Both the position numbers and the translations under genes were made by a program. Below, piece after piece: positions 44,097 through 54,659 of a stretch of 64,000 nt of DNA (the stretch's first letter is position 1; the number at the start of each line of letters is the position of its first letter). The stretch spans positions 37,494 to 101,493 of the forward strand of contig QCCG01000005.1 of NCBI GenBank assembly GCA_003281335.1. Direction: 5' to 3'. The notes below the pieces were generated by a model. That model was not told the DNA's origin, searched no databases, and worked only from the letters and a program-made list of their open reading frames with translations. This DNA is from Prochlorococcus sp. AG-347-K19 (GTDB lineage: Bacteria > Cyanobacteriota > Cyanobacteriia > PCC-6307 > Cyanobiaceae).

Positions 44097-44717
44097 ATGA
44101 AAAATGATGTTTTTCAAAAATTAATCTATCAATTAGTTAGCAAACTTTTTGTATTACCAATTTATAAATTTATATTTAGAGGTAATTTAATAGGTAAAGG
44201 AAATATTCCGAAAAAAAATTCTTTTATAATGGTTTCTAATCATGGTTCTTTGCTTGACCCACCTTTGTTAGGACATGCTCTTGGACGTAATATATCTTTC
44301 ATGGCCAAGGCAGAGCTATTTAAAATACCTTTACTTGGGTCCATTATCAAGGCTTGTGGAGCTTATCCTGTAAAAAGAGGAATTGTTGACAAAAATACCA
44401 TTAAAACAGCATGTAAAAAATTATCTAATGATAATAGTATTGGAATATTTATTGATGGCACTCGTCAAAAAAATGGTAGAGTGAATAAGCCTAAACAAGG
44501 TGCAGCATTATTAGCTTTTAAAAATCAAAAATTATTATTACCTGTTGCAATAGTTAATTCACATAGACTAATAAGATTTAAATTCTTTTTTCCTTTGTTT
44601 TCAAAAATAATTATCAAAGTGGGAAAACCTGTTCAACCTCCACAGAGTTCATCAAGAGATGATCTGAATTATGTAACAATGCACCTTCAAGATAAAATTA
44701 ATAATTTGATTGGATGA
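44097..44717 (+). CDS. plsC: 1-acyl-sn-glycerol-3-phosphate acyltransferase
   Basis: PlsC adds the second acyl chain to make phosphatidic acid. The 206-residue membrane-associated protein has the HX4D catalytic motif (NHGSLLDP near 45), an FMAKAELF motif near 68, a FIDGTRQKNGR motif near 119 and a late PVAIVNSHR segment. It starts six bases after fabD. It is the last gene of the lipid run and converges on tsaB with a four-base gap. Confidence 0.9.
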   Translation: MKNDVFQKLIYQLVSKLFVLPIYKFIFRGNLIGKGNIPKKNSFIMVSNHGSLLDPPLLGHALGRNISFMAKAELFKIPLLGSIIKACGAYPVKRGIVDKNTIKTACKKLSNDNSIGIFIDGTRQKNGRVNKPKQGAALLAFKNQKLLLPVAIVNSHRLIRFKFFFPLFSKIIIKVGKPVQPPQSSSRDDLNYVTMHLQDKINNLIG

Positions 44718-44721
44718 ATAT

Positions 44722-45375
44722 TTAGTTAATTGGAGAAATAGGGTAAAGGGGCAAAACTTTTCTCCAGGAATCTATATTTGAATTTAATAAATTTTTATTT
44801 GATAAGTCTAATAATTCCTTTAAATCTTCTTCATCATCATAATTAGCCTCAAAAGTAAGTTCTTTACTCTCAAGTTCTTTGACAAATATTGGTAAAACTT
44901 TTTCTCGAATGACTAGATCAGAGGAGTTTTTTTCTTTATGAAAAATTTCATATTTACCTGCAATAAAACCCTTTCGTTTTAATTTTTTGTAAATCCAGAA
45001 TGATTTTTTGTTTGTAAATATATTATTTTTTGATGCAATTCTTTTTGCCATTATTTCAAATGAACTAAAACTGTATAGAGGACAATTTATTTGTTGTGAG
45101 ATAGTTCTTGCTAAAACTACAATAAGTCGTGAAGCATTAAAATTTGCTGGCCCTATGCTGACAGATAACTTATTTATTTTTAGTAAATTTTCTTTGGAAA
45201 TGAATTTGTTAAGATCATTAACTATGTTGTTGCAAAGGTCATTATCAAATTTTTTGATAAATAACTCATCAGATTCAAAGGTATTATTTTTTCTATACCC
45301 AAAGCCAAATGAATTGTCTGTGCTATGTATTACTAAGGTAGGATAATTTTCTCTTTGTTTAAGTTTATTTGTCAT
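44722..45375 (-). CDS. tsaB: tRNA threonylcarbamoyladenosine protein TsaB
   Basis: TsaB (YeaZ) is the partner of TsaD in making t6A at position 37 of ANN-decoding tRNAs. The 217-residue protein has the ASKHA-like start (LVIHSTDNSFGFGY) and the SIGPANFNASRLIVVLA motif near 72, a variant of the usual GPGSFTGLR. The variant makes it a diverged member, which is common in Prochlorococcus. It is followed downstream on the minus strand only by the plsC end; ycf34 lies nine bases upstream. Confidence 0.82.
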   Translation of the reverse strand: MTNKLKQRENYPTLVIHSTDNSFGFGYRKNNTFESDELFIKKFDNDLCNNIVNDLNKFISKENLLKINKLSVSIGPANFNASRLIVVLARTISQQINCPLYSFSSFEIMAKRIASKNNIFTNKKSFWIYKKLKRKGFIAGKYEIFHKEKNSSDLVIREKVLPIFVKELESKELTFEANYDDEEDLKELLDLSNKNLLNSNIDSWRKVLPLYPISPIN

Positions 45376-45384
45376 ATATTACCT

Positions 45385-45636
45385 TTAAACAGGTAATTCC
45401 ATACCTGGATTTAACTTAGACCATTTCCCATATTCATTTTCAAAACTGTCACAAGATTGAACATCCCAATCGGTTTTATAGTCACCATTATTATCTTTGA
45501 GTATATTGACATGAATGAATGGTTTTTTTGCTTTAAAATCAGGTAGATCACAAATATGATCAACACCATGATTATTCTCAACATCATGATATGTAATACA
45601 TCTATCAACCCATTTACAGTTGATGCAAATGCACAT
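45385..45636 (-). CDS. ycf34: Ycf34 protein
   Basis: Ycf34 is an 83-residue protein conserved in cyanobacteria and red-lineage plastids and reported to bind an Fe-S cluster and affect photosynthetic electron transport. The N-terminus has the cysteine pattern C-x-C-x2-C-x5-C (Cys2, Cys4, Cys7, Cys13), with another at Cys29 and one near 62. It is nine bases upstream of tsaB, so the two are probably co-transcribed, and its start is 14 bases from the divergent CCA/poly(A) polymerase gene. Confidence 0.93.
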   Translation of the reverse strand: MCICINCKWVDRCITYHDVENNHGVDHICDLPDFKAKKPFIHVNILKDNNGDYKTDWDVQSCDSFENEYGKWSKLNPGMELPV

Positions 45637-45650
45637 AATTAATAAATAAA

Positions 45651-46868
45651 ATGAAAAGTAGCATTAAAAAAGATCATACACTAATAATTGATGAATTAGA
45701 AGCAAGTATAAAATTTCATAATTTGGATTTAATATTAGGTTTTTTACCTAAAGGATCATATTTAGTTGGTGGTTATATAAGAGATATAATTTTGGGAAGA
45801 AAAACTGAAAAGTTAGATGTTGATATTGTGGTACCTTTGAATGCAATTGAAATTGGGAAAAAGATTGCAGATAATATTGGATCAAAATTTATAATTTTAG
45901 ATGAAAAAAGAGAAGTAGTAAGAATTATTCTTCATCATACTTATATTGATATTGCTAATCAGCTTTCATCTACAATAGAAGGAGATTTGTGTTCTAGAGA
46001 CTTTTCGATAAATTCAATTGCTTTTTTATTTGATAAGAAGTGTTTGTTTGATCCATTAAATGGTCTTAAAGATCTAGAGATTTCTTTGATAAGAACTCAT
46101 TCTGAAAACAATTTACTAAATGATCCTTTACGAATATTAAGATGTTTTCGATTTGTTTCAGAATTGAATTTTAAAGTTGATCTTAATTTAATTACTTTCA
46201 TTAAAAAAAATAAAGGGAAATTATATCTTGTTGCTAAAGAGAGGATTAATTATGAAATACAGAAAATCGTTCATGGAGATAATGCTCTTGAAGCAGTATT
46301 GTTGATAAAAAAATTAAATATATTTGGTGCTGATCATTTTTCTGAAGATTCTTTTTTTTTGGATTTAGAGAAAATTAATTATGCAGAACTTAATAAGGAA
46401 GAAAAAGAAAAATTTTTACCATCATTTTTTATTGCTCAAATTTTAGATGTTTTATCTTTAGAGAAACTTAAATTTAGTAAAGATGAAATCACAAAAACTA
46501 AGTTATTACGAAAATGGCACTTTTTGTTGGAGAAAAAAAATATCTTTCGATTAACTGAATCAGATAGATTTGCGTTACATAAAGAATTAGAGATGTTTCT
46601 CCCATCTTTTATTTTTTATTTACCTGAAAACTTACGATTAGATTGGCTTCGTAGATGGCGTGACAACGATGATAAATTATTTCATCCTTCAAACTTACTT
46701 AATGGTGATGTAATCAAAAAAAATTTGAAGATAAAGGATGGACCTATCTTGGGAAAGCTTTTACATTATCTTTCTAAGGAACTTGCATATAAGAGATTGA
46801 ATAATTTTGATGAAGCTATTTATAAAGCAAAGCGATGGATTGAACAAAATGCGCCAAAATGTGATTAA
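45651..46868 (+). CDS. tRNA nucleotidyltransferase/poly(A) polymerase family protein
   Basis: This class II nucleotidyltransferase is either the CCA-adding enzyme or a poly(A) polymerase. The 405-residue protein has GGYIRDIILG near 42, the metal-binding LDVDIVV near 58, CSRDFSINSIAF near 113 and the PolyA_pol RNA-binding motif DPLRILRCFRF near 158. A less conserved helical tail follows. The tRNA-Asn in this window lacks an encoded CCA, so a CCA-adding activity is needed in the cell, though the specific role of this gene cannot be settled here. Confidence 0.9.
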   Translation: MKSSIKKDHTLIIDELEASIKFHNLDLILGFLPKGSYLVGGYIRDIILGRKTEKLDVDIVVPLNAIEIGKKIADNIGSKFIILDEKREVVRIILHHTYIDIANQLSSTIEGDLCSRDFSINSIAFLFDKKCLFDPLNGLKDLEISLIRTHSENNLLNDPLRILRCFRFVSELNFKVDLNLITFIKKNKGKLYLVAKERINYEIQKIVHGDNALEAVLLIKKLNIFGADHFSEDSFFLDLEKINYAELNKEEKEKFLPSFFIAQILDVLSLEKLKFSKDEITKTKLLRKWHFLLEKKNIFRLTESDRFALHKELEMFLPSFIFYLPENLRLDWLRRWRDNDDKLFHPSNLLNGDVIKKNLKIKDGPILGKLLHYLSKELAYKRLNNFDEAIYKAKRWIEQNAPKCD

Positions 46869-46927
46869 ATACACATAGCTTAGTTTTGTTTAGAAGTTAA
46901 GACTTCAAAATCATTTTTAAAAAATTT

Positions 46928-47347
46928 ATGAGCATTCGTATTTACATTGGCAACTTACCACAAGGATTTAATCCAAAAGAATTTGATACTCTTTTAAAGT
47001 CAGTTTCTGATTCGATTAGATTTAAAGCAGTTCTAGATAAGGATACTAAGGAATGTAGAGGATTTGGCTTTGCGACAACTAATAATGAAGATAATGCTAA
47101 TTTATTAATTCAAAAATTAAATGGTTTTGAATTTAATGGTTCTAAATTAAGAGTAGAGCTATCAGAAAAGAAAGATTCTGCCTCAAACAAAAGAAATAGT
47201 GGAAAATTAAACAAGAACAAGAAGAGGAAAGATTTTAAGAAAATTGTTCATAGTGATGCTCCTAACCTAGAAGCGCCTGACCCAAGATGGGCTGGAGAAT
47301 TATCCAAATTAAAAGATTTGTTAGCTAATCAAAAAACGCCTGCTTAA
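46928..47347 (+). CDS. RRM-domain RNA-binding protein
   Basis: This 139-residue protein has one RNA-recognition motif (about 2-80), with RNP2 IYIGNLP near 5 and RNP1 CRGFGFATT near 44. A basic Lys/Asn-rich tail follows and the end reads APDPRWAGELSKLKDLL. Cyanobacterial Rbp proteins of this type act in mRNA localisation and cold adaptation. Its stop directly abuts the convergent crtB stop with no gap. Confidence 0.92.
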   Translation: MSIRIYIGNLPQGFNPKEFDTLLKSVSDSIRFKAVLDKDTKECRGFGFATTNNEDNANLLIQKLNGFEFNGSKLRVELSEKKDSASNKRNSGKLNKNKKRKDFKKIVHSDAPNLEAPDPRWAGELSKLKDLLANQKTPA

Positions 47348-48256
47348 TTATTTAATTCGAGAAATCAAAAAAGATATTGGGATCTCAAGAGCTTTGACTG
47401 AATTTTTTACAAAAGCTCTATTGTTAAAAACATCATAATCTAGTCTTTCAATAGAATCTAATATTCCTCTGTAAAGACGTAGAGAGGTCCATACTGGCCA
47501 TCTTGCGTCAGATGATAGCCATTTAATACCATCCTCAGACTTTCGGAACCATTCGCGAGCCCTTGTTAATTGAAAATTCATCAGTGATTTCCATTGCTTG
47601 TTTATTTTTCCTTGTAAAAGTTCTTCTTCAGAATAATTAAATTTTTCAATATCCATTTGTGGGAGATAAATTCTTCCTCTCTGCCTATCTTCTCCTACAT
47701 CTCTTAAAATGTTTGTTAATTGATTTGCAATTCCAAGAGCTACAGCTGCTTCGGAGGGGTCAGGCATAGCACTCCATGGGGCTGATGTATAAGCGCTATC
47801 AATTCCCATCACATTTTGAGTCATTAAACCAACAGTCCCAGCAACTCTATAACAATAGAGTTTTAATTCATCAAAATCTTTGTATCTAAATTTATTGAGA
47901 TCCATTCTCTGGCCATCTATCATGTCTAGATAAGGTTGAATACTTTGTGGATATTTCTCGATCGTATCAAATAGTACTGAGTCTAATTCGGATTTGATAT
48001 TACCTTTAAATACATTTTTTGTATTTTCTTCCCATTTATCTAGATTATCTGAAAGCTCATCTGAAGATTTGGTTGAGGCTTCTATGCTATCCATTATTTC
48101 ATCTGTTCTTCTACACCATACATAGATAGCCCAAATAGCTTTTCTCTTTTCTTGAGGTAATAAAAGAGTTCCCAAGTAAAAGGTTTTAGCCCATTGTTGA
48201 GTTTCTTTTCGGCATATCTCGTATGCTTGGTCTAGTTGAGAAATTGAATTTTTCAA
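47348..48256 (-). CDS. crtB: Phytoene synthase
   Basis: CrtB joins two GGPP into phytoene, the first committed step of carotenoid synthesis. The 302-residue protein has the first aspartate-rich motif in CRRTDEIMDSIE near 50 and the second in NILRDVGEDRQRGRIYLP near 180. YFCYRVAGTVG-like residues (YCYRVAGTVGLMT) lie near 130. It follows pds by 33 bases on the same strand; pds-crtB is the standard cyanobacterial pair. Confidence 0.95.
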   Translation of the reverse strand: MKNSISQLDQAYEICRKETQQWAKTFYLGTLLLPQEKRKAIWAIYVWCRRTDEIMDSIEASTKSSDELSDNLDKWEENTKNVFKGNIKSELDSVLFDTIEKYPQSIQPYLDMIDGQRMDLNKFRYKDFDELKLYCYRVAGTVGLMTQNVMGIDSAYTSAPWSAMPDPSEAAVALGIANQLTNILRDVGEDRQRGRIYLPQMDIEKFNYSEEELLQGKINKQWKSLMNFQLTRAREWFRKSEDGIKWLSSDARWPVWTSLRLYRGILDSIERLDYDVFNNRAFVKNSVKALEIPISFLISRIK

Positions 48257-48289
48257 AAAGTTTTAGCTAAATTTAAGGGATTGTAAACG

Positions 48290-49732
<1,443 letters not shown>

Positions 49733-49780
49733 TTAAAGTTAGAACATAATAGTTTTTTTCGTTGATTATTTTGTAAAATT

Positions 49781-50128
49781 ATGGAAAAAATGCTTTTAAA
49801 ATCGACTACTAGACATGTAAGAATTTTTACCGCTGAATTAGTTGATAAGGAATTAAAGTTTCATCCCAACAAACTGACTCTTGATTTAGATCCCGATAAT
49901 GAATTTATTTGGAACGAAGATTCTCTAAACAAAATAAATGAAAAATTCAATGAATCAATAAAAGAGAGATCAGGAAAGGATTTAGATGATTATGAACTTC
50001 GAAAAATAGGATCTGAAATTGAAGGTTTAATCAAATTTTTGCTTCAGAACGGTCAGCTGACTTACAACCCCGATTGTAGAGTAATGAATTATTCTATGGG
50101 TTTACCAAAGACAAATGAAGTGCTGTGA
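49781..50128 (+). CDS. ndhM: NDH-1 subunit M
   Basis: NdhM is an oxygenic-photosynthesis-specific cytosolic subunit of NDH-1. The 115-residue protein has the family features HVRIFTAELVDKELKFHPNK-like residues near 10-29, NEFIWNEDSLNKI near 40 and a C-terminal LTYNPDCRVMNYSMGLP. Its stop overlaps the next gene's start in a GTGA arrangement, so translation is coupled. Confidence 0.95.
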   Translation: MEKMLLKSTTRHVRIFTAELVDKELKFHPNKLTLDLDPDNEFIWNEDSLNKINEKFNESIKERSGKDLDDYELRKIGSEIEGLIKFLLQNGQLTYNPDCRVMNYSMGLPKTNEVL

Positions 50129-50748
50129 ATAGACAATCCCCAAATAGAAGGCCAAGGAGAGGCTCAAATAGAAGTTATTACCCTCCAAATCCAAGAGATA
50201 TGGATTCGTATGGACAAGGAAAAGGGCGATTGCCGGCTTCTTCTGAACAAAAGATCAACTTCAGTACAGGAACTATTGCTGTACTTGCGGGAGTTCTAAT
50301 TTTAGGTGTTGGTATTGGGAGTGCTATTACTAGTACAACTGATGGAGGACAGGGAAATATAGCTAGTCAACAACAATTGGATATGGCTGTTCCAGATCCC
50401 GAATTCTGCAGACAATGGGGAGCTAGTGCTTTTGTAATTGATGTTGAAATGTATACAACTTTGAATCCATCTACAAGTTTTGTAACTCAGCCAGCTCTTC
50501 AGCCAGGTTGTGTGATTAGAAGAGAGAATTGGACTGTTTTGCAAAAACAAGGAGCAATTAGCAATGAAGATGTAAGAGAATGTAAGCAAAGGATGAATAC
50601 TTTTGCTTATATTGGATCTATAAGAGATAAACCAATAGTTAAATGCGTTTATCAGACTGATGTGAATGAAAATAAATTTATAATAAAAGGCGATGGACAA
50701 GCTGAAGACGGAGGAGTAGGTATAAATAAAGAAGCAATTCAGTTTTGA
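50125..50748 (+). CDS. DUF3172 family single-pass membrane protein
   Basis: This 207-residue protein has a basic, Arg/Pro/Tyr-rich N-terminus (1-40), one membrane helix (about 48-67) and a likely exported C-terminal domain. The domain includes DPEFCRQWGASAFVIDVEMY and cysteines near 91, 126, 151 and 171. This matches the cyanobacterial DUF3172 family. It starts with GTG at 50125, inside the ndhM stop. Four exported cysteines could form disulfides via the VKOR system at 14126. Function is unknown. Confidence 0.8.
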   Translation: MNRQSPNRRPRRGSNRSYYPPNPRDMDSYGQGKGRLPASSEQKINFSTGTIAVLAGVLILGVGIGSAITSTTDGGQGNIASQQQLDMAVPDPEFCRQWGASAFVIDVEMYTTLNPSTSFVTQPALQPGCVIRRENWTVLQKQGAISNEDVRECKQRMNTFAYIGSIRDKPIVKCVYQTDVNENKFIIKGDGQAEDGGVGINKEAIQF

Positions 50749-50754
50749 TCAACA

Positions 50755-51699
50755 TCATATATGTCTCAAAGGGCTTTCTAAACTGGCAAATTGTGGCAGA
50801 ATGTTTTTCTTAAAAACTTCTGATGCTCTAGATGTGTATCTTGACGGATTAGTAATTAATTTGAGTTCTCTTTTAACCTCTAAGTCAGCAATGAATGCTT
50901 TGTGGATTGTTCCAGCTGATAATTCTCTTGCAATTGAAACAACAGGCAAAAAGGAAGCCCCTAAACCTGATTGAACTGCATTCTTGATTGCTTCAAGAGA
51001 GTTGAGTTCCATCTCAATTTTTAATCTTTGAACATCAAGCCCAGAATCTTGAAGAAGTTTGTCAACAACTTTTCTTGTTGTAGATTGAGAGTCTAATGTT
51101 ACAAAATTTAATTTGTATAAGTCTTCTTTTAAAAGCTCTTTTTTGTTCGAAAGTGGATGTTTAGAGGGTAAAACTAATGCCAACTCATCAGTTGCATATG
51201 GAATTACTTGTAGCAAATTTTCTAAATCTCCAGGTAATTGTCCGCCAATAATGGCTAAGTCAATTTGTCCATTAGCGACACTCCAACCAGTTCTTCTAGT
51301 ACTGTGGACTTGAAGTTGGACAGATACATCAGGGTATTTTTGTCTGAATAGTCCTATCATTCTCGGCATTAAATATGTTCCGGTTGTCTGGCTAGCTCCG
51401 ATCACAAGAGTTCCACCTTTTAAGCTATTTAAATCTTCAATGGCTTTGCAAGCTTCGTCGCATTGATTCAAAATTCGTTCGCAATATTCAAGCAATAGTC
51501 TCCCTGCTTCAGTCAATAGAGCCTTCCTTCCACCTCGATCAAAAATTGTTATTTCAAGTTGTTTTTCTAGATTTTGTATTTGTAAACTTACGGCAGGTTG
51601 GGTTACATATAAGAGGTCGGCAGCTTTTTTAAAACTTCCTTGAGCTGCAATAGCTTTTAGTATTCTTAATTGGTCGAGTGTAAATGGTAATTCTGGCAT
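50755..51699 (-). CDS. rbcR: LysR-type regulator RbcR
   Basis: This LysR-type regulator is of the RbcR/CcmR/NdhR class that senses photorespiratory or carbon metabolites and controls rubisco, carbon-uptake or ndh genes. The 314-residue protein has an N-terminal winged helix-turn-helix (about 8-65, with [19 protein letters not shown]) and a co-inducer domain (about 92-300, from [15 protein letters not shown]). It diverges from the NnrU-like gene, with ndhF and ndhD next. That position suggests it controls them. Confidence 0.9.
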   Translation of the reverse strand: MPELPFTLDQLRILKAIAAQGSFKKAADLLYVTQPAVSLQIQNLEKQLEITIFDRGGRKALLTEAGRLLLEYCERILNQCDEACKAIEDLNSLKGGTLVIGASQTTGTYLMPRMIGLFRQKYPDVSVQLQVHSTRRTGWSVANGQIDLAIIGGQLPGDLENLLQVIPYATDELALVLPSKHPLSNKKELLKEDLYKLNFVTLDSQSTTRKVVDKLLQDSGLDVQRLKIEMELNSLEAIKNAVQSGLGASFLPVVSIARELSAGTIHKAFIADLEVKRELKLITNPSRYTSRASEVFKKNILPQFASLESPLRHI

Positions 51700-51732
51700 C
51701 TATTATGCCTACAATTACTTATAATTCTAATG

Positions 51733-51753
51733 CTTAGAAGTATTCTTGTTAAG
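51733..51753. promoter_or_regulatory. Palindrome between rbcR and the NnrU-like gene
   Basis: CTTA (51733-51736) and TAAG (51750-51753) are inverted arms, and inside them AGAA-GTA-TTCT (51736-51746) is a perfect 11-base palindrome. They lie in the 83-base divergent region between rbcR and the NnrU-like gene. LysR regulators bind such imperfect inverted sites next to their own promoters. The role is inference. Confidence 0.3.
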
Positions 51754-51782
51754 AACAAAAATTTTTTTAATAATTTAAATAT

Positions 51783-52511
51783 ATGGAGACTCACAAAACT
51801 TCTCTAATAATCCTATTTTTGATTTTTATTTTTGCCGTAATTCATAGTGGTGGAGCTGCCTTGAGAATCAAGGCAGAATCTATTATGGGAGCGAGGTTAT
51901 GGAGGTTATTTTTTGTTTTTTTAAGTTTGCCATCTGCAGTAATCTTGATTAGTTATTTCTTGGCTCATAGATATGACGGAATCAGATTATGGAATTTACA
52001 GGGTAATAATTTCGTTTTTATGATGGTTTGGATCTTAACTGCAATAAGTTTTTTATTTTTATATCCCGCTACTTACAATTTGCTAGAAATTCCATCGGTT
52101 TTAAAACCTAAAGTTCGAATTTATGGAACTGGGATAATGAGAATAACAAGACATCCGCAAGCCTTTGGTCAGATAATTTGGTGTTTTGCTCATACTTTAT
52201 GGATTGGGACATCGTTCACATTGATAACATCTATTGGCTTAATTTTGCATCATCTTTTTGCAATTTGGCATGGGGATAAGAGATTATCATATAGATTTGG
52301 AGAAGAATTTGAAAAGTTTAAAAAAAATACTTCCATAATCCCCTTTATGGCAATACTTGAGGGGAGGCAAGAATTTAAGATTAGAGAATTCTTTAGGTTA
52401 TCTCAACTTGGGATATTAATAGCAATAGGAGCACTTTGGTGGTCTCATCAGTATATAAATATTGCTGTTAAAACATTTAATTCATCATTTTTGTCTGAAT
52501 TTTTCAATTGA
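51783..52511 (+). CDS. NnrU/Z-ISO-like membrane protein
   Basis: This 242-residue polytopic membrane protein belongs to the NnrU family. The family includes plant 15-cis-zeta-carotene isomerase (Z-ISO) and its cyanobacterial homologues. Visible features are an early HSGGAALR motif near 21, a central RITRHPQAFGQIIW near 121 and HHLFAIWHGDKR near 155. The histidines in these motifs are candidates for haem binding, as known for Z-ISO. With pds 2 kb away and crtQ in the window, a Z-ISO role is likely. It diverges from rbcR and precedes ndhF by 32 bases. Confidence 0.82.
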   Translation: METHKTSLIILFLIFIFAVIHSGGAALRIKAESIMGARLWRLFFVFLSLPSAVILISYFLAHRYDGIRLWNLQGNNFVFMMVWILTAISFLFLYPATYNLLEIPSVLKPKVRIYGTGIMRITRHPQAFGQIIWCFAHTLWIGTSFTLITSIGLILHHLFAIWHGDKRLSYRFGEEFEKFKKNTSIIPFMAILEGRQEFKIREFFRLSQLGILIAIGALWWSHQYINIAVKTFNSSFLSEFFN

Positions 52512-52543
52512 CAGTTTAAAATCAAGTTAAAGTACTTTAGAAC

Positions 52544-54574
52544 ATGCCTCAAGCTTCAGAAATAGCCTGGTTAATTCCTGTTTTCCCACTTATTGGAGCG
52601 GTGCTTTCTGGCTTGGGACTAATAAGCATTAATAAGAAAATTAATAATTCAAGAGAAATTGTTTCTGTAGGTCTGATCTCTTTCGTTGGGATTTCTGCAG
52701 TAATTAGTTATAAAGCTCTGATTGAACAAGTTAATGGTTATAGGTCAGTAGAAAAATTATTTGTATGGGCCAATGCTGGGGATTTCACAATTCCAATGGG
52801 ATTTGTTCTTGATCCTTTGGGGAGTGTAATGCTTGCTTTAGTAACTACAATTACTTTGCTGGTAATGATTTACTCTCATGGTTATATGGCGCATGACAAA
52901 GGTTATGTCAGATTTTTTACATATTTAGCATTATTTAGTAGTTCAATGATGGGATTAATAGTTAGTCCGAATTTATTAGAAATTTATGTTTTTTGGGAAT
53001 TAGTTGGGATGTGTTCATACTTATTGGTTGGTTTTTGGTATGACAGGGATGGCGCTGCACACGCTGCGCAAAAAGCATTTGTTGTTAATAGAGTAGGAGA
53101 CTTTGGCTTATTGTTAGGAATCCTTGGCCTGTTTTGGGCAACAAATAGTTTTGATTTTAATGAAATAGCTACAGGAATTTCTAAATCAATATCTGACAAT
53201 TCGATTCCTATTTGGGCTGCTTTACTACTCTGTTTTTTAGTTTTTTTAGGGCCAATGGCAAAATCTGCCCAGTTTCCTCTTCATGTGTGGTTGCCTGATG
53301 CAATGGAAGGCCCGACACCAATATCTGCACTTATCCATGCTGCAACGATGGTTGCTGCAGGAATATTTCTTGTAGCAAGACTCCAACCTTTGTATTCAAT
53401 ATTTCCCTCTATTCAGTTTGTTATTGCTTTAGTTGGTACCATTACTTGTTTTTTAGGAGCCTCTATAGCTTTGACCCAAATGGATTTAAAAAAAGGCTTA
53501 GCTTACAGTACAGTTTCTCAGCTTGGTTATATGATGCTCGCGATGGGTTGTGGAGCACCAATAGCAGGAATTTTTCATTTAGTGACTCATGCTTGTTTTA
53601 AAGCAATGCTATTTTTGGGATCTGGTTCAGTAATACATGCTATGGAAGAAGTAGTTGGACATCAGCCTGTATTAGCCCAAGATATGAGATTGATGGGCGG
53701 TTTAAGAAAAAAAATGCCATATACATCAACAACATTTTTAATAGGTTGTGTAGCAATTAGTGGAATTCCTCCATTGGCAGGTTTTTGGAGTAAAGATGAG
53801 ATACTCGGAAATGCTTTTATATCATTTCCAGCTTTTTGGTTCGTAGGACTTTTAACAGCTGGTATGACTGCTTTTTATATGTTTAGGCTTTATTTCTTGA
53901 CATTTGAAGGAGATTTCAGAGGGGAGAATAAAGAATTGCAAAAAGAACTTCTATTGGCTTCTAATACAAATCTAAATGAAGAAGAGCATGAAGAGCATGA
54001 AGAGCATGAAGAGCATGGCTCTATTCATGAGTCACCATGGTCAATGACATTCCCCTTGGTATTTTTAGCTGTACCTTCTGTAATCATAGGTTTTATGGGA
54101 CTTCCATGGGATAGCAAAATTGCAAATTTATTAGATCCTGAAGAAGCAGAGATCGCTGCAAATGCTTTCGCATTAAAAGAATTTTTGCCTTTGGCAATTG
54201 CGTCAGTACTTATTGCATCAGCTGGAATCATTATTGCTTATCAGGCATATTTTGTGAAAAAAATTAATTTATCAGTTTTATTTGCCGAAAAGTTTCCTAG
54301 CATTAACCGATTTTTATCCAATAAATGGTATCTAGATGATATCAATGAAAAAATTTTTGTTAAGGGTAGTAGAAAACTTGCTAAAGAAGTCTTAGAGGTT
54401 GATTCTAAGGTTGTTGATGGTGTTGTGAATCTTACTGGACTAGTAACTTTAGGTAGTGGAGAAGGTTTAAAATATTTTGAGACTGGTAGAGCTCAATTTT
54501 ATGCGCTTATAGTTTTTGGAGGAGTAATTCTACTAGTTGCTATTTTTGGTTTTCAATCTCCACAAGTATCTTAA
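52544..54574 (+). CDS. ndhF: NDH-1 subunit 5 (NdhF)
   Basis: NdhF is the distal proton-pumping membrane subunit of NDH-1, with a long lateral helix at the C-terminus. The 676-residue protein has typical antiporter-like helices with WELVGMCSYLL near 147, HVWLPDAMEGPTPISALIHAATMV near 247 and LSQLGYMMLAMG-like residues near 324. An acidic-histidine insertion (residues 480-491) lies in a loop before the last helices. It begins 32 bases after the NnrU-like gene and precedes ndhD by 85 bases. Confidence 0.96.
   Translation: MPQASEIAWLIPVFPLIGAVLSGLGLISINKKINNSREIVSVGLISFVGISAVISYKALIEQVNGYRSVEKLFVWANAGDFTIPMGFVLDPLGSVMLALVTTITLLVMIYSHGYMAHDKGYVRFFTYLALFSSSMMGLIVSPNLLEIYVFWELVGMCSYLLVGFWYDRDGAAHAAQKAFVVNRVGDFGLLLGILGLFWATNSFDFNEIATGISKSISDNSIPIWAALLLCFLVFLGPMAKSAQFPLHVWLPDAMEGPTPISALIHAATMVAAGIFLVARLQPLYSIFPSIQFVIALVGTITCFLGASIALTQMDLKKGLAYSTVSQLGYMMLAMGCGAPIAGIFHLVTHACFKAMLFLGSGSVIHAMEEVVGHQPVLAQDMRLMGGLRKKMPYTSTTFLIGCVAISGIPPLAGFWSKDEILGNAFISFPAFWFVGLLTAGMTAFYMFRLYFLTFEGDFRGENKELQKELLLASNTNLNEEEHEEHEEHEEHGSIHESPWSMTFPLVFLAVPSVIIGFMGLPWDSKIANLLDPEEAEIAANAFALKEFLPLAIASVLIASAGIIIAYQAYFVKKINLSVLFAEKFPSINRFLSNKWYLDDINEKIFVKGSRKLAKEVLEVDSKVVDGVVNLTGLVTLGSGEGLKYFETGRAQFYALIVFGGVILLVAIFGFQSPQVS
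53981..54016 (+). repeat. Four-copy 9-base tandem repeat inside ndhF
   Basis: GAAGAGCAT occurs four times in a row (53981, 53990, 53999, 54008), exactly identical, in frame, coding Glu-Glu-His four times. A fifth GAA precedes it. Exact codon-level identity points to recent slippage expansion rather than old protein repetition. Confidence 0.9.
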
Positions 54575-54659
54575 TTACAATTGTGTGTCTTCACTGTCCA
54601 TTGGGGTGAAAAAATTCAGAAAATTTCTAGACTTTATTTAAGATAAATTTCTTATTAAA

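Noticed and set aside
50302..50700. 132-codon minus-strand ORF
   Set aside because: It is antisense to the DUF3172 gene, whose start, membrane helix and cysteine pattern are convincing.
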